Source: Burkholderiales bacterium
GTDB lineage: Bacteria; Pseudomonadota; Gammaproteobacteria; Burkholderiales; SG8-39
Direction: 5' to 3'
Assembly: GCA_027493935.1 (NCBI GenBank)
Contig: JAOSJV010000001.1
Coordinates: forward strand, 2,007,157 to 2,071,156
Length of the DNA: 64,000 bases
Part shown: positions 38,822 through 52,659 of the stretch, piece by piece
Layout of the letters: the number at the start of each line of letters is the position of its first letter
Numbering within the stretch: the first letter of the stretch is position 1
Position numbers and translations under genes: made by a program
The notes under the pieces: generated by a model
The model's database searches: none
Seen by the model: only the letters and a program-made list of their open reading frames with translations
What the model was told of the DNA's origin: nothing

Positions 38822-41282
38822 TCAGCGTGCGGCCGCGGATGGCGGCGCGCTGCGCGCGAAGAGCGCGAGCACGCGCGCGGCCGCCGCCTTCGGCGGGAGC
38901 CGATCGCGCGCGTCGCGCGCGAGCACCGGGCCGACGCATGCCGGACAGCCGGAGGCGCACGCGCAGCCGGCCAGCAGGTCGGCGGCCCGCGCGACGACCT
39001 CGGCGCGCAGCCCATGCAGGGGGGCTGCAAGGCCGATGCCGCCGGGATAGTTGTCGTAGAGGAACACCGCTGGACGGAACGGCAACGCCGCGCCGCCGAC
39101 GTCGAACTCGGCTCCGTCGAAGGCGCGCGCCGTACCACGCCCGTCGGCACCCACCACCGCCGACCACGTCCTGTTGCCGTCGCCGACCGCACGGCCGAGG
39201 TCGCGCACTTCCGCGAGCGAGAGCAGCGCGGCGATGTGGTGCAGCGCGAAGGCCGCGCCGAGAAATCCGTCGAGGGCCTCGTAGCGGCTCTCGAACGCCG
39301 CTTCGAGCGCCTGCGGATCGATCTCCCACCATACCGCGCTGGTATGCATCTCCTGGTCGGGCAGACTGACCGCGCCGTAGCCGACGTTCTCGTGCGTGTA
39401 GTAGCGGATCTTCTTATAGCCCGCGACGCGCCGCACGACGTGCACCTCGCCGTGCGCGCATCGCGCGGGGACCGCGGCGTCGCACGCGAACTGATCCAGG
39501 ATCTTGAGCTTCGTGTAGTCGATCGCGTCGGTGTAGTAGTCGGCGCGCGTCGCCCGTACGAAGGCCTTGCGCCCGACCCAGTCGAGCTTCTCGACCTGCC
39601 AAGGCGTCGACTGCACCATGTAGATCGCGCCTTCGTAGAGCGTGAGCGCGGCGCTCGAGTAGTCGACCTCGGCGATGACGGACTTGCGGCCATCGGTCAG
39701 GTCGATCACGACGAAGTTGCCGTCGGCCACCGAGCGCAGGCTGACCGCGTTCGCGGGGTAGCTGTCGGCGATCCAGTGCCAGCAATCGCCCTCGCGATGG
39801 AGCACGCCCTGCGCGGCGAGGTAGTCGAGCGCGGCCGGAAGGTCCTCGCTGCCGAAGCGCTCGCCGGCGCGGAACGGCAGCTCGAAGGCGGCGCAGCGGA
39901 TGTGGTCCATCAGGATCAGGAGCTGGTCCGGGTCCACGCGGGCGTGCTCCGGGCTCGCACCGAGGAAGAACTCGGGGTGCTGCGCGATGTACTGGTCGAG
40001 CAGGTTCGACGAGGCGACCAGCACGCCGAGCGCCGTGCGCCGGCGCCGGCCGGCACGGCCGAAGCGCTGCAGCGCGCCGGCGACCGAGCCCGGGTAACCG
40101 TTCAGCACGCACACGTCGAGCGCGCCGACGTCCACGCCGAGCTCGAGCGCCGAGGTCGAAACCACGCAGTCGAGCGCGCCGGCGCGCAGCTTCGCCCTCC
40201 TTGTCGCGCCGCTCGCTCGGCAGGTAGCCGCCGCGATATGCCGCGACCCGCGCGGGCTTGCGCGGATCGGCGTCGAACGCGTCCTTGAGGTACTTGGTGA
40301 GCACCTCGACCTCGAGGCGGGTGTTCGCGAACAGGATCGTCTTCAGGCCGAGCTTGATCGCGAGGCGCGCAATGCGCGTCGACTGCGAGCGGGCCGAGGC
40401 GCGCAGGCCGAGGTCGGCGTTCAGCACCGGCGGATTCCAGACCATCAGGACCTTGCGGCCCTGCGGGGCGCCCGACTCCGAAACGGTGGCGACCGGCGCG
40501 CCGACCAGCCGCTCGGCGAGCTCGCCCGGATTGGCGATCGTGGCCGAGCAGAGGATGAAGGTCGGTCGGGTGCCGTAGAAGTCGCAGATGCGCCGCAGGC
40601 GCCGGATCACGTTCGCCACGTGCGCGCCGAAGACGCCGCGGTAGGTGTGCAACTCGTCGACGACCACGTAGCGCAGGCTCTCGAAGAACTGCGCCCACTT
40701 GGTGTGATGCGGCAAGATCCCGGCGTGCAGCATGTCCGGATTGGAGACGACGACGTCGCCGTGGGTGCGCACGGCGCGGCGCGCATCGCCCGGCGTGTCG
40801 CCGTCGAACGTGCAGGCGCGCACGCCGAGGCTGCCTGCGGCGTTCAGTGCGAGGATCTCGGCGACCTGGTCCTGCGCGAGCGCCTTGGTGGGGAAGAGGT
40901 AGAGCGCCTTGGCCCGGCCGCCGAGCGCCGCATCGAGCACCGGCAGGTTGTAGCAGAGCGTCTTGCCCGACGCGGTCGGCGTCACCACGACGGTGTGGCG
41001 GCCGGCCGCGACGTGGTCCCAGGCGGCGCGCTGGTGCGCGTAGAGCCGCTCGATGCCGCGCGCGTGCAGTGCGGCGACGAGCCGCGGATCGAGCGCCTCC
41101 GGGAATGGGGCATAGCGGGCCGGGCGTTCCGGGACGACGAGCTCGCCCGTGATGCGCTCGCGATGCCGGCGCTCGAGCAGGGCGATCAGCGTCTCGGTCG
41201 CACGGGGGCTGGCCGGCGCGCCGGGCTTGACCTCGCACTGCGCGTCGGCGAGCGCGATCGGTGCGTCGAACAGTCCGCCCAT
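38822..41282 (-). CDS. mrfA: YprA/MrfA-like DEAD/DEAH helicase with C-terminal zinc-binding domain, one frameshift
   Basis: About 820 aa when repaired, superfamily 2 helicase. Walker A VTPTASGKTLCYNLPVL, DEAH-box equivalent YVVVDELHTYRG, motif III LCSATIANPGEL, motif IV ILFANTRLEVEVL, motif V VVSTSALELGVDVG and motif VI QRFGRAGRR. The C-terminal DUF1998/MZB domain carries four cysteines in GCACASGCPACVGP. This layout is that of B. subtilis YprA (MrfA), which translocates 3'-5' and removes mitomycin lesions independently of UvrABC. An extra G near 40197 (GAGGGCG) breaks the frame at the V/VI junction. ATG 41282. The exonuclease partner follows 2 bp downstream. Confidence 0.88.
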
Positions 41283-41544
41283 GATTCCCTCGGCTGGGTG
41301 ATGGGTGGGAGGATGCGCATGCCGGTGGCTCACGGCGTGAGCCCGCCGGCACACAGACGGCGACCGCGGTAACCTTAGGGACGGGCGTCCGGAGGTCCGG
41401 CGGGTCGCCGGAATTCTTGTTTCTGCAGAGGCAGCTACGGCATTCTCCGGCGCAAGCACTTGATTGTCCGGGATTCAGAGCCATGTATCGGGTGTCCGAC
41501 ACCGCCTGGAGCCCTCACGCACGAGCGCGCGAGCCGCAACAAAC

Positions 41545-41958
41545 ATGACACGAGACGATTCCCGCCGCTGGATGTGGGCACAGGCGTTGCAGATGCTCGA
41601 CGAGGCCGACCGCCTGCAGCGCCGGTTCTTCACCGAAGCGGGCGAGCGCGAGCTGCGGGCACCGAGCTGGGAGCCGCCGGTCGACGTCTTCGCCGAAGGC
41701 GACGACGTGTGGCTCTTCTTCGCCGTCCCCGGCGTGAGCGCCGAGCAGATCGAAGTGCTGGTGGACGAGGCCGGTGCGATTGTCGTGCGCGGCGAGCGCC
41801 GCCTGCCGGTGCCGGCGCGCTCAGGCAGCATCCGCCGGCTGGAGATCCCGCACGGGCGCTTCGAGCGCCGGGTGCAGCTTCCGGCAGGGCGCTTCGAGCT
41901 CTTTGCCCGCCAACTCGACCGCGGCTGCTTGGTGCTCGGGCTGCGCCGCACTGCGTGA
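41545..41958 (+). CDS. Hsp20/alpha-crystallin family small heat-shock protein
   Basis: 137 aa. A CS/ACD fold is seen as WEPPVDVFAEGDDVWLFFAVPGVSAEQIEVLVDE, then IVVRGERR and IPHGRFERRVQLP, ending in LVLGLRR. No IxI tail is present. It is 14 bp upstream of lon, so a holdase and a protease share a transcript. ATG 41545 has no clear ribosome site, and the open frame extends upstream. Confidence 0.88.
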   Translation: MTRDDSRRWMWAQALQMLDEADRLQRRFFTEAGERELRAPSWEPPVDVFAEGDDVWLFFAVPGVSAEQIEVLVDEAGAIVVRGERRLPVPARSGSIRRLEIPHGRFERRVQLPAGRFELFARQLDRGCLVLGLRRTA

Positions 41959-41972
41959 GAGACCGCAACGCG

Positions 41973-44424
<2,452 letters not shown>

Positions 44425-44457
44425 CGCCCGCATGAACCGGAACACGGGGAGCCGCAC

Positions 44458-44907
44458 ATGAGTCTTGGACAACTCTGCAACCGCGTGGTCGTCGTGACGA
44501 CGCGCGGCACGGGCATGGACGAGGCGGCGCGCCTGATGCGCGAGCACCACGTCGGCAGCCTGGTGGTGGTGGACGAGACCGCACTCGGGCGCAAGCCGGT
44601 GGGGATCGTGACCGACCGCGACATCGTGATCGAGGTGGTCGCGGCCGGAGTGGCGCCGGCGAGCGTGACCGTCGGGGACGTCATGGGCCCCGAGCTTGTC
44701 ACCGCACGCGAGTCCGACGAGCCTTGGGACACGATCCAGCGCATGCGCGCGAAGGGCGTGCGGCGGGTGCCGGTCGTCGACGGCGAGGGTGTGCTGATCG
44801 GAATCGTCACGGTGGACGATCTCGTCGAGACCGTCGCCGAGCAGCTCGAGGGGCTGGTGAAGGTGATCGGTCAGGAGCAGGCGCGCGAAGCGCGCACCAG
44901 GAAGTAG
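44458..44907 (+). CDS. CBS-domain pair protein
   Basis: 149 aa consisting of two CBS motifs (about 8-65 and 72-128) with TDRDIVIEVVAAG and RVPVVDGEGVLIGIVTVDDL. Stand-alone CBS pairs bind adenosyl ligands and act as small regulators; the partner is not known. It lies 34 bp after lon and 42 bp before polX. Confidence 0.9.
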   Translation: MSLGQLCNRVVVVTTRGTGMDEAARLMREHHVGSLVVVDETALGRKPVGIVTDRDIVIEVVAAGVAPASVTVGDVMGPELVTARESDEPWDTIQRMRAKGVRRVPVVDGEGVLIGIVTVDDLVETVAEQLEGLVKVIGQEQAREARTRK

Positions 44908-44948
44908 CGGGCGCGCAGGCGCAGGGCTGCGTCGCGGCCACGGCCGGC

Positions 44949-46781
44949 ATGGCCGTCCACAACGCTGATATCGCGCGGGTGTTCGAGGAGATCGCCGATC
45001 TGCTCGAGATCCAGGAAGCCAATCCGTTTCGCGTGCGCGCGTACCGGAACGCGGCGCGTACCGTTGGCGACGTGCGCATCGACCTCGCACAGACGATCGC
45101 GGCGGGCAGGCCGCTGCCGAAGCTGCCCGGCATCGGCGAGGATCTCGACGAGAAGATCCACGAGATCGTCGCGACCGGCACCACGGCGCTCCTCGAGCGG
45201 CTGCACAAGGAGCTGCCGCCGACGATCACCGCGCTCCTGCGGATTCCGGGGCTGGGGCCGAAGCGCGTGCGCATGCTCCACCGCGAGCTCAAGATCCGGA
45301 CGCTCGAGGAGCTCGCCCGCGCCGCGCGCGCGGGCAGGATCGGCGCGCTGAAGGGCTTCGGCGCGAAGACCGAGGCCGGCATCCTCGAGGCGGCGGAGGC
45401 CCATCTCACCAAGAAGCAGCGCTTCAAGCTGGCGGTCGCCGCGCAGTACGCCGAGCCGCTTGCGGCATACCTCGCCGGCGGCAGAGGTGCCGGCGAGGTC
45501 GTGGTCTGCGGCAGCTTCCGGCGCATGAAGGAGACGGTCGGCGACATCGACATTCTCGTCACCTCGGCGACGCCCGCGGCCGTCATGGCGCGGTTCGCGA
45601 AGTACCCGGAGGTGAGGGAGACGATCGCGCGCGGCGAGACCCGTGCGAGCGCCGTGCTCGCCTGCGGCCTTCAGGTGGACGTGCGGGTGGTGCCCGCGGA
45701 GAGCTTCGGCGCGGCGCTGCATTACTTCACCGGGTCGAAGGCCCACAACATCGCCGTGCGCCGGCTGGGCCAGGCGAAGGGCCTCAAGATCAACGAGTAC
45801 GGGGTGTTCAAGGTCGCGAAGGGCGCGCACGGCAAGGGACGCGAAAAGCGCATCGCCGGCGAGACCGAGGCGTCGGTGTTCGCGTCGGTCGGCCTGCCGT
45901 TCATCGCACCCGAGTTGCGCGAGGACTCGGGCGAGATCGAGGCCGCGCGCCGGGGCGAGCTGCCGAAGCTCGTGGAGCTCGGCGACCTGCGCGGGGACCT
46001 GCACGCGCACACCAAGGCGACCGACGGCAAGAACACGCTCGAGGAGATGGCGCTCGCCGCGAAGAAGGCCGGACTCGATTACCTGGCGATCACCGAGCAC
46101 TCGCGCCGCATGACCGTCGCGCACGGCCTCGATCCGCAGCGCCTCGCCGGGCAGATCGAAGAGATCGATCGGCTGAACGAGCGGCTCGTCGGCATCACCC
46201 TGCTCAAGGGGATCGAGGTCGATATCCTGGAGGACGGGGCGCTCGACCTGCCCGATGCGACCCTGGCGAAGCTCGATCTGGTGGTCGGCGCGGTCCACAG
46301 CAAGTTCGGTCTGCCGCGCGCGCGGCAGACCGAGCGCATCCTGGCCGCCATGGAGTCGCCGTACCTCTCGATTCTCGCCCATCCGGGCGGCCGGCTGATC
46401 GGCGAGCGCGAGGCCTACGACGTCGACATGCTGAAGATCGTGCGCAAGGCGCGTGCGCGCGGCATTGCGCTCGAGCTGAACGCCCATCCCGAGCGGCTCG
46501 ACCTGACCGACGTCCATTGCCGCATGGCGAAGGAAGAGGGCGTGCTGGTCGCGATCAACTCGGACGCGCACAGTGTCAACGAGTTCGACAACCTGCGCTT
46601 TGGCGTCGGACAGGCGCGGCGCGGCTGGCTCGACAAGGCCGACGTGCTGAACACGCGGCCGCTCGCCGAGCTGCGCGCCGGGCTTGCCCGGCGCCAGACC
46701 CGGCAGCCGGCCGCTGGTGCGAAGACGCGCCACGCGGTGAAGCGGACTCGCGGGGCCCGCCGCGCCGGCGCGGCGCGTTGA
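44949..46781 (+). CDS. polX: PolX-type DNA polymerase with PHP 3'-5' exonuclease domain
   Basis: 610 aa. The N-terminal family X polymerase starts with an HhH region ([25 protein letters not shown]), has further HhH motifs ([19 protein letters not shown]), and the catalytic aspartate motif [17 protein letters not shown]. The C-terminal PHP domain begins at [19 protein letters not shown] and carries EHSRRM and AINSDAHS as metal ligands. Bacterial PolX fills short gaps in base-excision repair. The tail from about residue 585 is basic and low-complexity. Confidence 0.95.
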   Translation: MAVHNADIARVFEEIADLLEIQEANPFRVRAYRNAARTVGDVRIDLAQTIAAGRPLPKLPGIGEDLDEKIHEIVATGTTALLERLHKELPPTITALLRIPGLGPKRVRMLHRELKIRTLEELARAARAGRIGALKGFGAKTEAGILEAAEAHLTKKQRFKLAVAAQYAEPLAAYLAGGRGAGEVVVCGSFRRMKETVGDIDILVTSATPAAVMARFAKYPEVRETIARGETRASAVLACGLQVDVRVVPAESFGAALHYFTGSKAHNIAVRRLGQAKGLKINEYGVFKVAKGAHGKGREKRIAGETEASVFASVGLPFIAPELREDSGEIEAARRGELPKLVELGDLRGDLHAHTKATDGKNTLEEMALAAKKAGLDYLAITEHSRRMTVAHGLDPQRLAGQIEEIDRLNERLVGITLLKGIEVDILEDGALDLPDATLAKLDLVVGAVHSKFGLPRARQTERILAAMESPYLSILAHPGGRLIGEREAYDVDMLKIVRKARARGIALELNAHPERLDLTDVHCRMAKEEGVLVAINSDAHSVNEFDNLRFGVGQARRGWLDKADVLNTRPLAELRAGLARRQTRQPAAGAKTRHAVKRTRGARRAGAAR

Positions 46782-46881
46782 TCTCGCTCAACCGAGCGCC
46801 GTTCGCGCGGTGTATCGTCCCGTCTCGTCGCGCCCGGGCGCGGCGCACGCACCCCTCGACGCACACGCTCCGGCTCGCTGC

Positions 46882-47611
46882 ATGACCTCCGATCACGCCG
46901 CGCCGCGCGCCCCGGTGTTCCGCATGCGCGGCGTCACCAAGGTCTACGCCATGGGCGAGGTCGAGGTGCGCGCGCTGGACGGCGTCGAGCTGGAGCTCTT
47001 CGGCAGCGAATTCGTGGTGCTGCTCGGCGCGTCGGGCAGCGGCAAGTCGACGCTCCTCAACATCCTCGGCGGGCTCGACGTGCCGACCGCGGGCGAAGTC
47101 TGGTACCTCGATCACGAGCTCTCGGGTGCCGGCGACGAGGCGCTCACGCGTTTCCGGCGCGAGCACGTCGGGTTCGTGTTCCAGTTCTACAACCTCATCC
47201 CGAGCCTGACCGCGGCCGGAGAACGTCGCGCTGGTCACCGACATCGCGCTGGCGCCGATGACGCCGGCCGAGGCGCTCGGGCTCGTCGGCCTGGGCGAGC
47301 GAATGAACCACTTTCCGGCGCAGCTCTCGGGTGGCGAGCAGCAGCGGGTCGCCATCGCGCGCGCGGTCGCCAAGCGGCCCGACGTGCTGCTCTGCGACGA
47401 GCCGACCGGCGCGCTCGACTACGCGACGGGCAAGGTGGTGCTGGAGGTGCTGGAACGCGTGAACCGCGAGCTCGGCACCACGACCGCGGTGATCACGCAC
47501 AATGCCGCCATCGCCCGCATGGCAGACCGCGTGATCCGCATCTCGAGCGGCCGCATCGTCGGCGTCGAGGCCAACGCGGTGAAGGCAACGCCCGGAGAGC
47601 TGTCGTGGTGA
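46882..47611 (+). CDS. ABC transporter ATP-binding protein (LolD/MacB type), one frameshift
   Basis: About 242 aa when repaired. Walker [20 protein letters not shown]-loop [13 protein letters not shown], signature [14 protein letters not shown] and Walker [14 protein letters not shown]. An extra base near 47215-47221 (expected [13 protein letters not shown]) breaks the frame between Q-loop and signature. It overlaps the permease by 4 bp (GTGA). It is part of a tripartite export operon with permease and HlyD-like adaptor. Confidence 0.9.
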
Positions 47612-49977
47612 GGCTCGCGCCGCTCGACCTGAAACTCGCGCGAGACATGTGGCGCCTGCGCGGCCACCTGGTTGCCGTCGCGCTGGTCGCAGCCTGCGGT
47701 GCCGCGACGTACGTGACGATGCGCGGCGCCTACGAGGCGCTGGTGGATGCGCGTGACGGCTACTACGCGCAGTACCGTTTCGCCGAGGTCTTCGCCTACG
47801 CGAAGCGGGCGCCGCGCTCGGTCGTGCCGCGCATCGCGGCGCTGCCGGGCGTCGCCGCGGTAGACGACCGCATCGTCCACGAGGTGACGCTCGACGTGCC
47901 CGGATTCGGCGATCCGGTCACCGCCCGCCTGGTCTCGGTGTCCGATGAAGGCCGACCGCTGCTGAACGACCTGCACCTGCGCACCGGACGGTATCTCGCG
48001 CCGCGGGCGCCCGACGAGGTGCTGGTCGGCGAGTCGTTCGCGCGCGCGCACGACCTGAAGCCGGGCGCGACCCTGGCGGCCGTGATCAACGGGCGCTGGC
48101 AGCGGCTGCGGGTGGTGGGCATCGCCAACTCGCCCGAGTTCGTCTACGTGATCGGCGGTGCCGGGATCTTCCCCGACAACAAGCGCTACGGCGTGCTCTG
48201 GATGGGCCGCAAGGCGCTCGAGGCGGCCCTCGACATGGAGGACGGCTTCAACAGCGTGACCTTGCGGCTCGCGCCCGGGGCCGACGAGAAGGGCGTCATC
48301 CACCGGCTGGACGCGCTGCTCGCCCCGTACGGCGGCGCCGGTGCGCACGCGCGCGACGAGCAGATCTCTCACCAGATGCTCGACGGCGAGATCCAGCAGG
48401 ACCGCGTCACCGGGTTCGTCGTGCCGGCGATCTTCCTGGGCGTCGCTGCCTTCCTGATCCACAACGTGCTGATGCGCCTCATCGCGCTGCAGCGCGCGCA
48501 GATCGGCGTGCTCAAGGCGTTCGGCTACTCCGACCGCGCGGTCGCCGCGCACTATCTCAAGCTCGCGGTCGCCGCCGCGCTCGCCGGCGTCGCGCTCGGC
48601 GTCGCGCTCGGCGCATGGCTCGGCAGCGGGCTGGCCGACATCTACCAGCGTTTCTTCCACATGCCGGCGCTCGAGTTCCGCCTATCGCCGCGGAACGTCG
48701 CCGGGGTCGCGCTGGTCTGCGTGGTGGCCGCGGCGAGCGGCGCGTGGCCGGCGGTGAGGCGCGCGGTGAGGCTGCCGCCCGCCGAGGCGATGCGGCCCGA
48801 GCAGCCGGCGCGGTTCAGGCCGCTCGTCATCGAGCGGGTCGGCTACGTCGCGCTGCTGTCACCCGCGCTGCGGATGATCTTCCGTGACATCGAGCGCCGC
48901 CCGGTGCGTGCGGCGATCTCGGTGCTGGCGGTCGGGCTCTCGTGCGCGCTGCTGGTGGTCGGGCAGTTCGGCCTGGACGCGATCGACGAGACGGTCGACG
49001 TGCAGTTCCGTGCGGCGCGTCGCGACGACGTGCGCGTCGGGTTCTACGAGGCGCGCAGTCCGCAGGTGCGGCACGATCTCGCCGCGCTGCCCGGCGTCAT
49101 GTATGCCGAGGCGTTCCGCGTCGCGCCTGCGCGCGTGCGTCTCGGGCACCGGTCGAAGCGCACCGCGGTGTTCGGGCTGCCCGCGCGCACCGAGCTCCAT
49201 CGCGTGGTGGACGTGAACATGCGCGAGATCAAAGTGCCCCCGAGCGGCGCGGTCGTCAGCGCGGGGCTGGCGCGCGTGCTCGGCGCGGTGCCCGGATCGG
49301 TGGTCACGCTGGAGATGCTCGAAGGCGCGCGGCACGTTCGCGAGGTCCCGGTCGCCGCCGTCGTCGAGGAGCCGATCGGCCTCTACGTTTACATGGACGA
49401 GCGGGCGCTCGCCGCGGTGCTCGGCGAAGGGCTGCGCTATACCGACGCGTACCTCCGGGTCGATTCGGCGCGCATCGGCGAGCTCTACGACCGGCTCAAG
49501 CGGCTGCCGACGGTCGCCGGGGTGACGCTGCGCGAGGCCACGCTGCAGAGCTTTCTCGACACGATCGCCGAGAATTTCCTGATCTCGACCACGATCCTGA
49601 TCGCGTTCGCGTGCGCTCTCGCCGCCGGGGTAGTCTACAACGGCGCGCGCATCGCCCTCTCCGAGCAGGCGGTGACGCTGGCGACGCTGCGGATCCTCGG
49701 TTTCACCCGCCGCGAGGTGAGCGGCATCCTGCTCGGCGAGCAGGCGATCCTCACCGCGATCGCGATCCCGCTCGGTCTCGCGATCGGCTACGGCATCTGC
49801 GCCTGGCTGGTGAACCTGATCGCGACCGAGCTGTACCGCCTGCCCCTCGCGATCAGCCTGCGGACTTACGTGTACGCTTCCGCGCTGGTCGCCGGTGCGG
49901 CGCTTGCCTCGGGCGCTGTGGTCGCGTGGCGCGTGCGGCGTCTCGACTTGGTGGCGGTCCTCAAGGTGCGGGAATGA
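47608..49977 (+). CDS. ABC transporter permease, two FtsX domains
   Basis: 789 aa, GTG start. One N-terminal TM helix, a large periplasmic domain, then FtsX-type TM blocks around residues 270-400 ([23 protein letters not shown]...) and 660-790 ([20 protein letters not shown]...), with a second periplasmic domain between. This is the duplicated-FtsX architecture of LolCDE/YbbP-type exporters rather than single-domain MacB. Such systems move lipids, peptides or drugs outward; no cargo can be inferred. Confidence 0.88.
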   Translation: MRLAPLDLKLARDMWRLRGHLVAVALVAACGAATYVTMRGAYEALVDARDGYYAQYRFAEVFAYAKRAPRSVVPRIAALPGVAAVDDRIVHEVTLDVPGFGDPVTARLVSVSDEGRPLLNDLHLRTGRYLAPRAPDEVLVGESFARAHDLKPGATLAAVINGRWQRLRVVGIANSPEFVYVIGGAGIFPDNKRYGVLWMGRKALEAALDMEDGFNSVTLRLAPGADEKGVIHRLDALLAPYGGAGAHARDEQISHQMLDGEIQQDRVTGFVVPAIFLGVAAFLIHNVLMRLIALQRAQIGVLKAFGYSDRAVAAHYLKLAVAAALAGVALGVALGAWLGSGLADIYQRFFHMPALEFRLSPRNVAGVALVCVVAAASGAWPAVRRAVRLPPAEAMRPEQPARFRPLVIERVGYVALLSPALRMIFRDIERRPVRAAISVLAVGLSCALLVVGQFGLDAIDETVDVQFRAARRDDVRVGFYEARSPQVRHDLAALPGVMYAEAFRVAPARVRLGHRSKRTAVFGLPARTELHRVVDVNMREIKVPPSGAVVSAGLARVLGAVPGSVVTLEMLEGARHVREVPVAAVVEEPIGLYVYMDERALAAVLGEGLRYTDAYLRVDSARIGELYDRLKRLPTVAGVTLREATLQSFLDTIAENFLISTTILIAFACALAAGVVYNGARIALSEQAVTLATLRILGFTRREVSGILLGEQAILTAIAIPLGLAIGYGICAWLVNLIATELYRLPLAISLRTYVYASALVAGAALASGAVVAWRVRRLDLVAVLKVRE

Positions 49978-49978
49978 G

Positions 49979-51190
49979 ATGAACGGGAGCAAACGCACGG
50001 TGCGCGCGCGTCGCTGGGCGGGGTGGGCGCTCGCGGCGATCGTCGCGATCGGCGCCGGGTGGATGATCTTCGCCCCGGAGCCGGTCGCGGTCGAGCTCGC
50101 CGAGACGGTGCGCGGCCCGCTCGAGGTGACCGTCGATCAGGAGGGCGAGGTGCGCGTGCACGATCGCTACGTCATCGCCGCGCCGGTCGCCGGAAAGCTG
50201 ATCCGGGTGGCCTTGCGGGCCGGAGACGCCGTGCAGCCGGAGCAGGTGGTCGCCTCGCTCGAGCCGGTGCCACTCGATCCGCGCGCGCGACAAGAAGCGC
50301 TGGCGCGCGTCGACGCGGCACGCGCGCTCGTGCGCGAGGCGCAATTCCAGGTGACGCGCGCCGCCGCGCTCGTCGCGCAGCGTTCGCGCGAACGGGAGCG
50401 CATGGAGAAGCTGCGCGAGGAGCGGTTCGTGTCGGCCGAGGCGGTGGACAAGGCGCGTACCGACGAAGCGGCGGCGGAGGCGGAGCTCGATGCGGCGCGC
50501 GCCCGTGCGGCGGCGGCGCGGCAGGACGAGCGCGTGGCCGAGGCGGCGCTGCTCGCGATGCCGGCGGTGGACGGACGCCGCGGCCGGCTCGTGGAACTCG
50601 CCGCTCCGGTCGCCGGGCGCGTGCTGCGGGTCCTGGAGGAAAGCGAGCGGACGCTCGCCGCCGGGACCCCGTTGATGGTGATCGGCGATCCGTCGCGCTT
50701 CGAGATCGTCGCCGACGTGCTCTCCACCGACGCGGTCAAGATCTCGCCCGGCGCGCAGGCGCGGCTGGAGGAATGGGGCGGGGACCGTAGCCTGCAGGCG
50801 CGCGTGCGGGTCGTCGAGCCGTACGCGTTCACCAAGATCTCGGCGCTCGGCATCGAGGAGCAGCGGGTCAACGTGGTGCTGGATCCGGTCGACCCGCTGG
50901 GTCCGCTCGGCGACGGCTATCGCGTCGAGGTGCGCATCGTGATCTGGTCGGCACCGGACGTGCTGAAGGTGCCCGCGAGCGCGCTCTTCCGGCGCGGCGA
51001 CGCGTGGGCGGTGTTCGTGGTGGAAGAGGGGCGCGCCCGGATCCGGACGGTGAAGGTCGGGCAGCGCAACCCGTTCGAGGCGCAGGTGCTCGACAGCCTC
51101 GCCGCCGGCGCGCGGGTCGTGAAGTATCCGGGAAACCAGCTCGAGGACGGCGCGCGCGTACGCCCGCTCGCGCGCGATCAGACCTCGTAG
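49979..51190 (+). CDS. HlyD/MFP-family periplasmic adaptor
   Basis: 403 aa. An N-terminal TM anchor (about 13-31, AGWALAAIVAIGAGWMIFA), a biotinyl-lipoyl-like half motif (APVAGKLIRVALRAGDAVQ), an alpha-helical hairpin of about 100 residues rich in Arg, Glu and Ala, the second lipoyl half (LAAPVAGRVLRVLEESERT), and a beta-barrel region. It couples the ABC permease to an outer-membrane channel. It starts 1 bp past the permease stop. Its last 13 bp overlap the end of the convergent nuclease gene. Confidence 0.9.
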   Translation: MNGSKRTVRARRWAGWALAAIVAIGAGWMIFAPEPVAVELAETVRGPLEVTVDQEGEVRVHDRYVIAAPVAGKLIRVALRAGDAVQPEQVVASLEPVPLDPRARQEALARVDAARALVREAQFQVTRAAALVAQRSRERERMEKLREERFVSAEAVDKARTDEAAAEAELDAARARAAAARQDERVAEAALLAMPAVDGRRGRLVELAAPVAGRVLRVLEESERTLAAGTPLMVIGDPSRFEIVADVLSTDAVKISPGAQARLEEWGGDRSLQARVRVVEPYAFTKISALGIEEQRVNVVLDPVDPLGPLGDGYRVEVRIVIWSAPDVLKVPASALFRRGDAWAVFVVEEGRARIRTVKVGQRNPFEAQVLDSLAAGARVVKYPGNQLEDGARVRPLARDQTS

Positions 51191-52572
51191 CGCGTCCGAT
51201 AGGCCGGCAGCCTCGGGCGCCAGCCGAGCTCGCGCCGTACCGCCTGCGCAAAGCTCCGCGCGGCCTCCGCCTCGCCGTGCACCACGAAGACCTCACGCGG
51301 CGCGCGGCGGAAGTTGCCGAGCCACCCGAGCAGCGCCGTGCGGTCGGCGTGCGCGGACAGGCCCCCGAGCGTGTATACGCGAGCGCGCACCGGGAGCGAC
51401 TCGCCGTAGATGCGCACGCTGCGCGCGCCCTCGACGATGCGCCGTCCGAGCGTGCCCTCGGCCTGGAAACCGGTGAACAGGATCGAGCATTCCCGCCGCG
51501 CGATGTTGTGCTCCAGGTGGTGCTTGATGCGCCCGGCGTCGCACATCCCGCTCGCGGCGATGATGACCGCTCCGGAGCGGATCAGGTTGAGCTTCTTCGA
51601 GTCGCTCACGTCCTCGGTGAAGCGAACGCGCACTGGCAGCTTGCCGTGCAGCAGGCGCGCGATGGCGTCGCGTGATTCGGCGTCGAGCAGGTCGGCGTGC
51701 TTGAGCGTGACCTGCGTCGCGGCGCAGGCGAGCGGCGAGTCGACGAAGACGTTCAGCCGGCCGACGCGCCGGGCGGCCGCGAGCTGGGCGAGGAGCGCGA
51801 TCAGCTCCTGGGTGCGCCCGAGCGCGAACGCCGGGACGATGAGGTTGCCGCGCCGGCGCTCGAGCGTGTCCGCGAGCGCCTCGATCAGCTCGTCGACCGT
51901 CTCGGTCCAGCCCTTGTGATCGCGGTTGCCGTAGGTCGACTCGACGAGCAGGACGTCGGCCTGCTCGATCGGCGTCGGATCGCGCACCACCGGGCGCCCA
52001 GGCTGCCCGAGGTCGCCGGAGAACACGAGCTTGACCTCGCGGCCCGCGTCGCGAACACGCAGCTGCGCGATGGCCGCACCCAGGATATGTCCCGCGTCAT
52101 CGAAGCGCAGACGCACGCCGGTGCGCGGCTTGAACTCTTCCCGGTAGCCGACGCCCGCGAGGAGCGGCAGGCACGCTTCGGCCTGCGCGATGGTGTAGAG
52201 CGGTGCGATCCGGGGCGCGGTGCCGCGGCGCGGGCGCGCGGCCGCCCACGCCGCCTCCTTCTCGTGGATGTAGGCGCTGTCGCGCAGCATGATCGCGAGC
52301 AGGTCGGCCGTCGCCGGCGTGCAGTAGACCGGATTGCGGTAGCCGAGTGCGACCAGCCGCGGGAGAAGACCCGAGTGGTCGAGGTGTGCGTGCGTGACGA
52401 CCACGAAATCGATCGCGCGCACGTCGAACGGCGGCGCGGCGAAGTTCTTCGCCGCGGCGTCCTTGCCGCCCTGGAAGAGCCCACAGTCGACCAGGAACGT
52501 CGCGGCGTCCGCCTCGACCAGGTAGGAGCTTCCGGTCACTTCGCCAGCGGCGCCGAGAAAGGTGATCCGCAT
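51178..52572 (-). CDS. Beta-CASP metallo-beta-lactamase RNA nuclease (CPSF-like)
   Basis: 464 aa. The MBL zinc site is THAHLDHSG (H61, H63, D65, H66), further motifs are DAGHILGA and FSGDLGQPG, and the beta-CASP part has FVDSPLA, ASGMCDAGRIKHHL and SAHADRTALL. The family includes KH-less CPSF-like ribonucleases of bacteria. It probably acts in RNA processing, but the substrate is unknown. ATG at 52572. Confidence 0.9.
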   Translation of the reverse strand: MRITFLGAAGEVTGSSYLVEADAATFLVDCGLFQGGKDAAAKNFAAPPFDVRAIDFVVVTHAHLDHSGLLPRLVALGYRNPVYCTPATADLLAIMLRDSAYIHEKEAAWAAARPRRGTAPRIAPLYTIAQAEACLPLLAGVGYREEFKPRTGVRLRFDDAGHILGAAIAQLRVRDAGREVKLVFSGDLGQPGRPVVRDPTPIEQADVLLVESTYGNRDHKGWTETVDELIEALADTLERRRGNLIVPAFALGRTQELIALLAQLAAARRVGRLNVFVDSPLACAATQVTLKHADLLDAESRDAIARLLHGKLPVRVRFTEDVSDSKKLNLIRSGAVIIAASGMCDAGRIKHHLEHNIARRECSILFTGFQAEGTLGRRIVEGARSVRIYGESLPVRARVYTLGGLSAHADRTALLGWLGNFRRAPREVFVVHGEAEAARSFAQAVRRELGWRPRLPAYRTRYEV

Positions 52573-52633
52573 TCGTCCGCAGCGGCCGAAAAGCTGGGAG
52601 TCTAGCGGGGGCCGGCGGCGCCCGCGCAGCGCC

Positions 52634-52659
52634 AAAAAATGACGGCCCGGAGGCCGTCA
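52634..52659 (-). terminator. Intrinsic terminator on the minus strand
   Basis: On the minus strand TGACGGCC-TCCG-GGCCGTCA is followed by TTTTTT (forward 52634-52639 is AAAAAA). It ends transcription from the conserved gene at 52942-53691 before the beta-CASP gene. The remaining bases of 52573-52941 show no gene that I can support. Confidence 0.75.
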
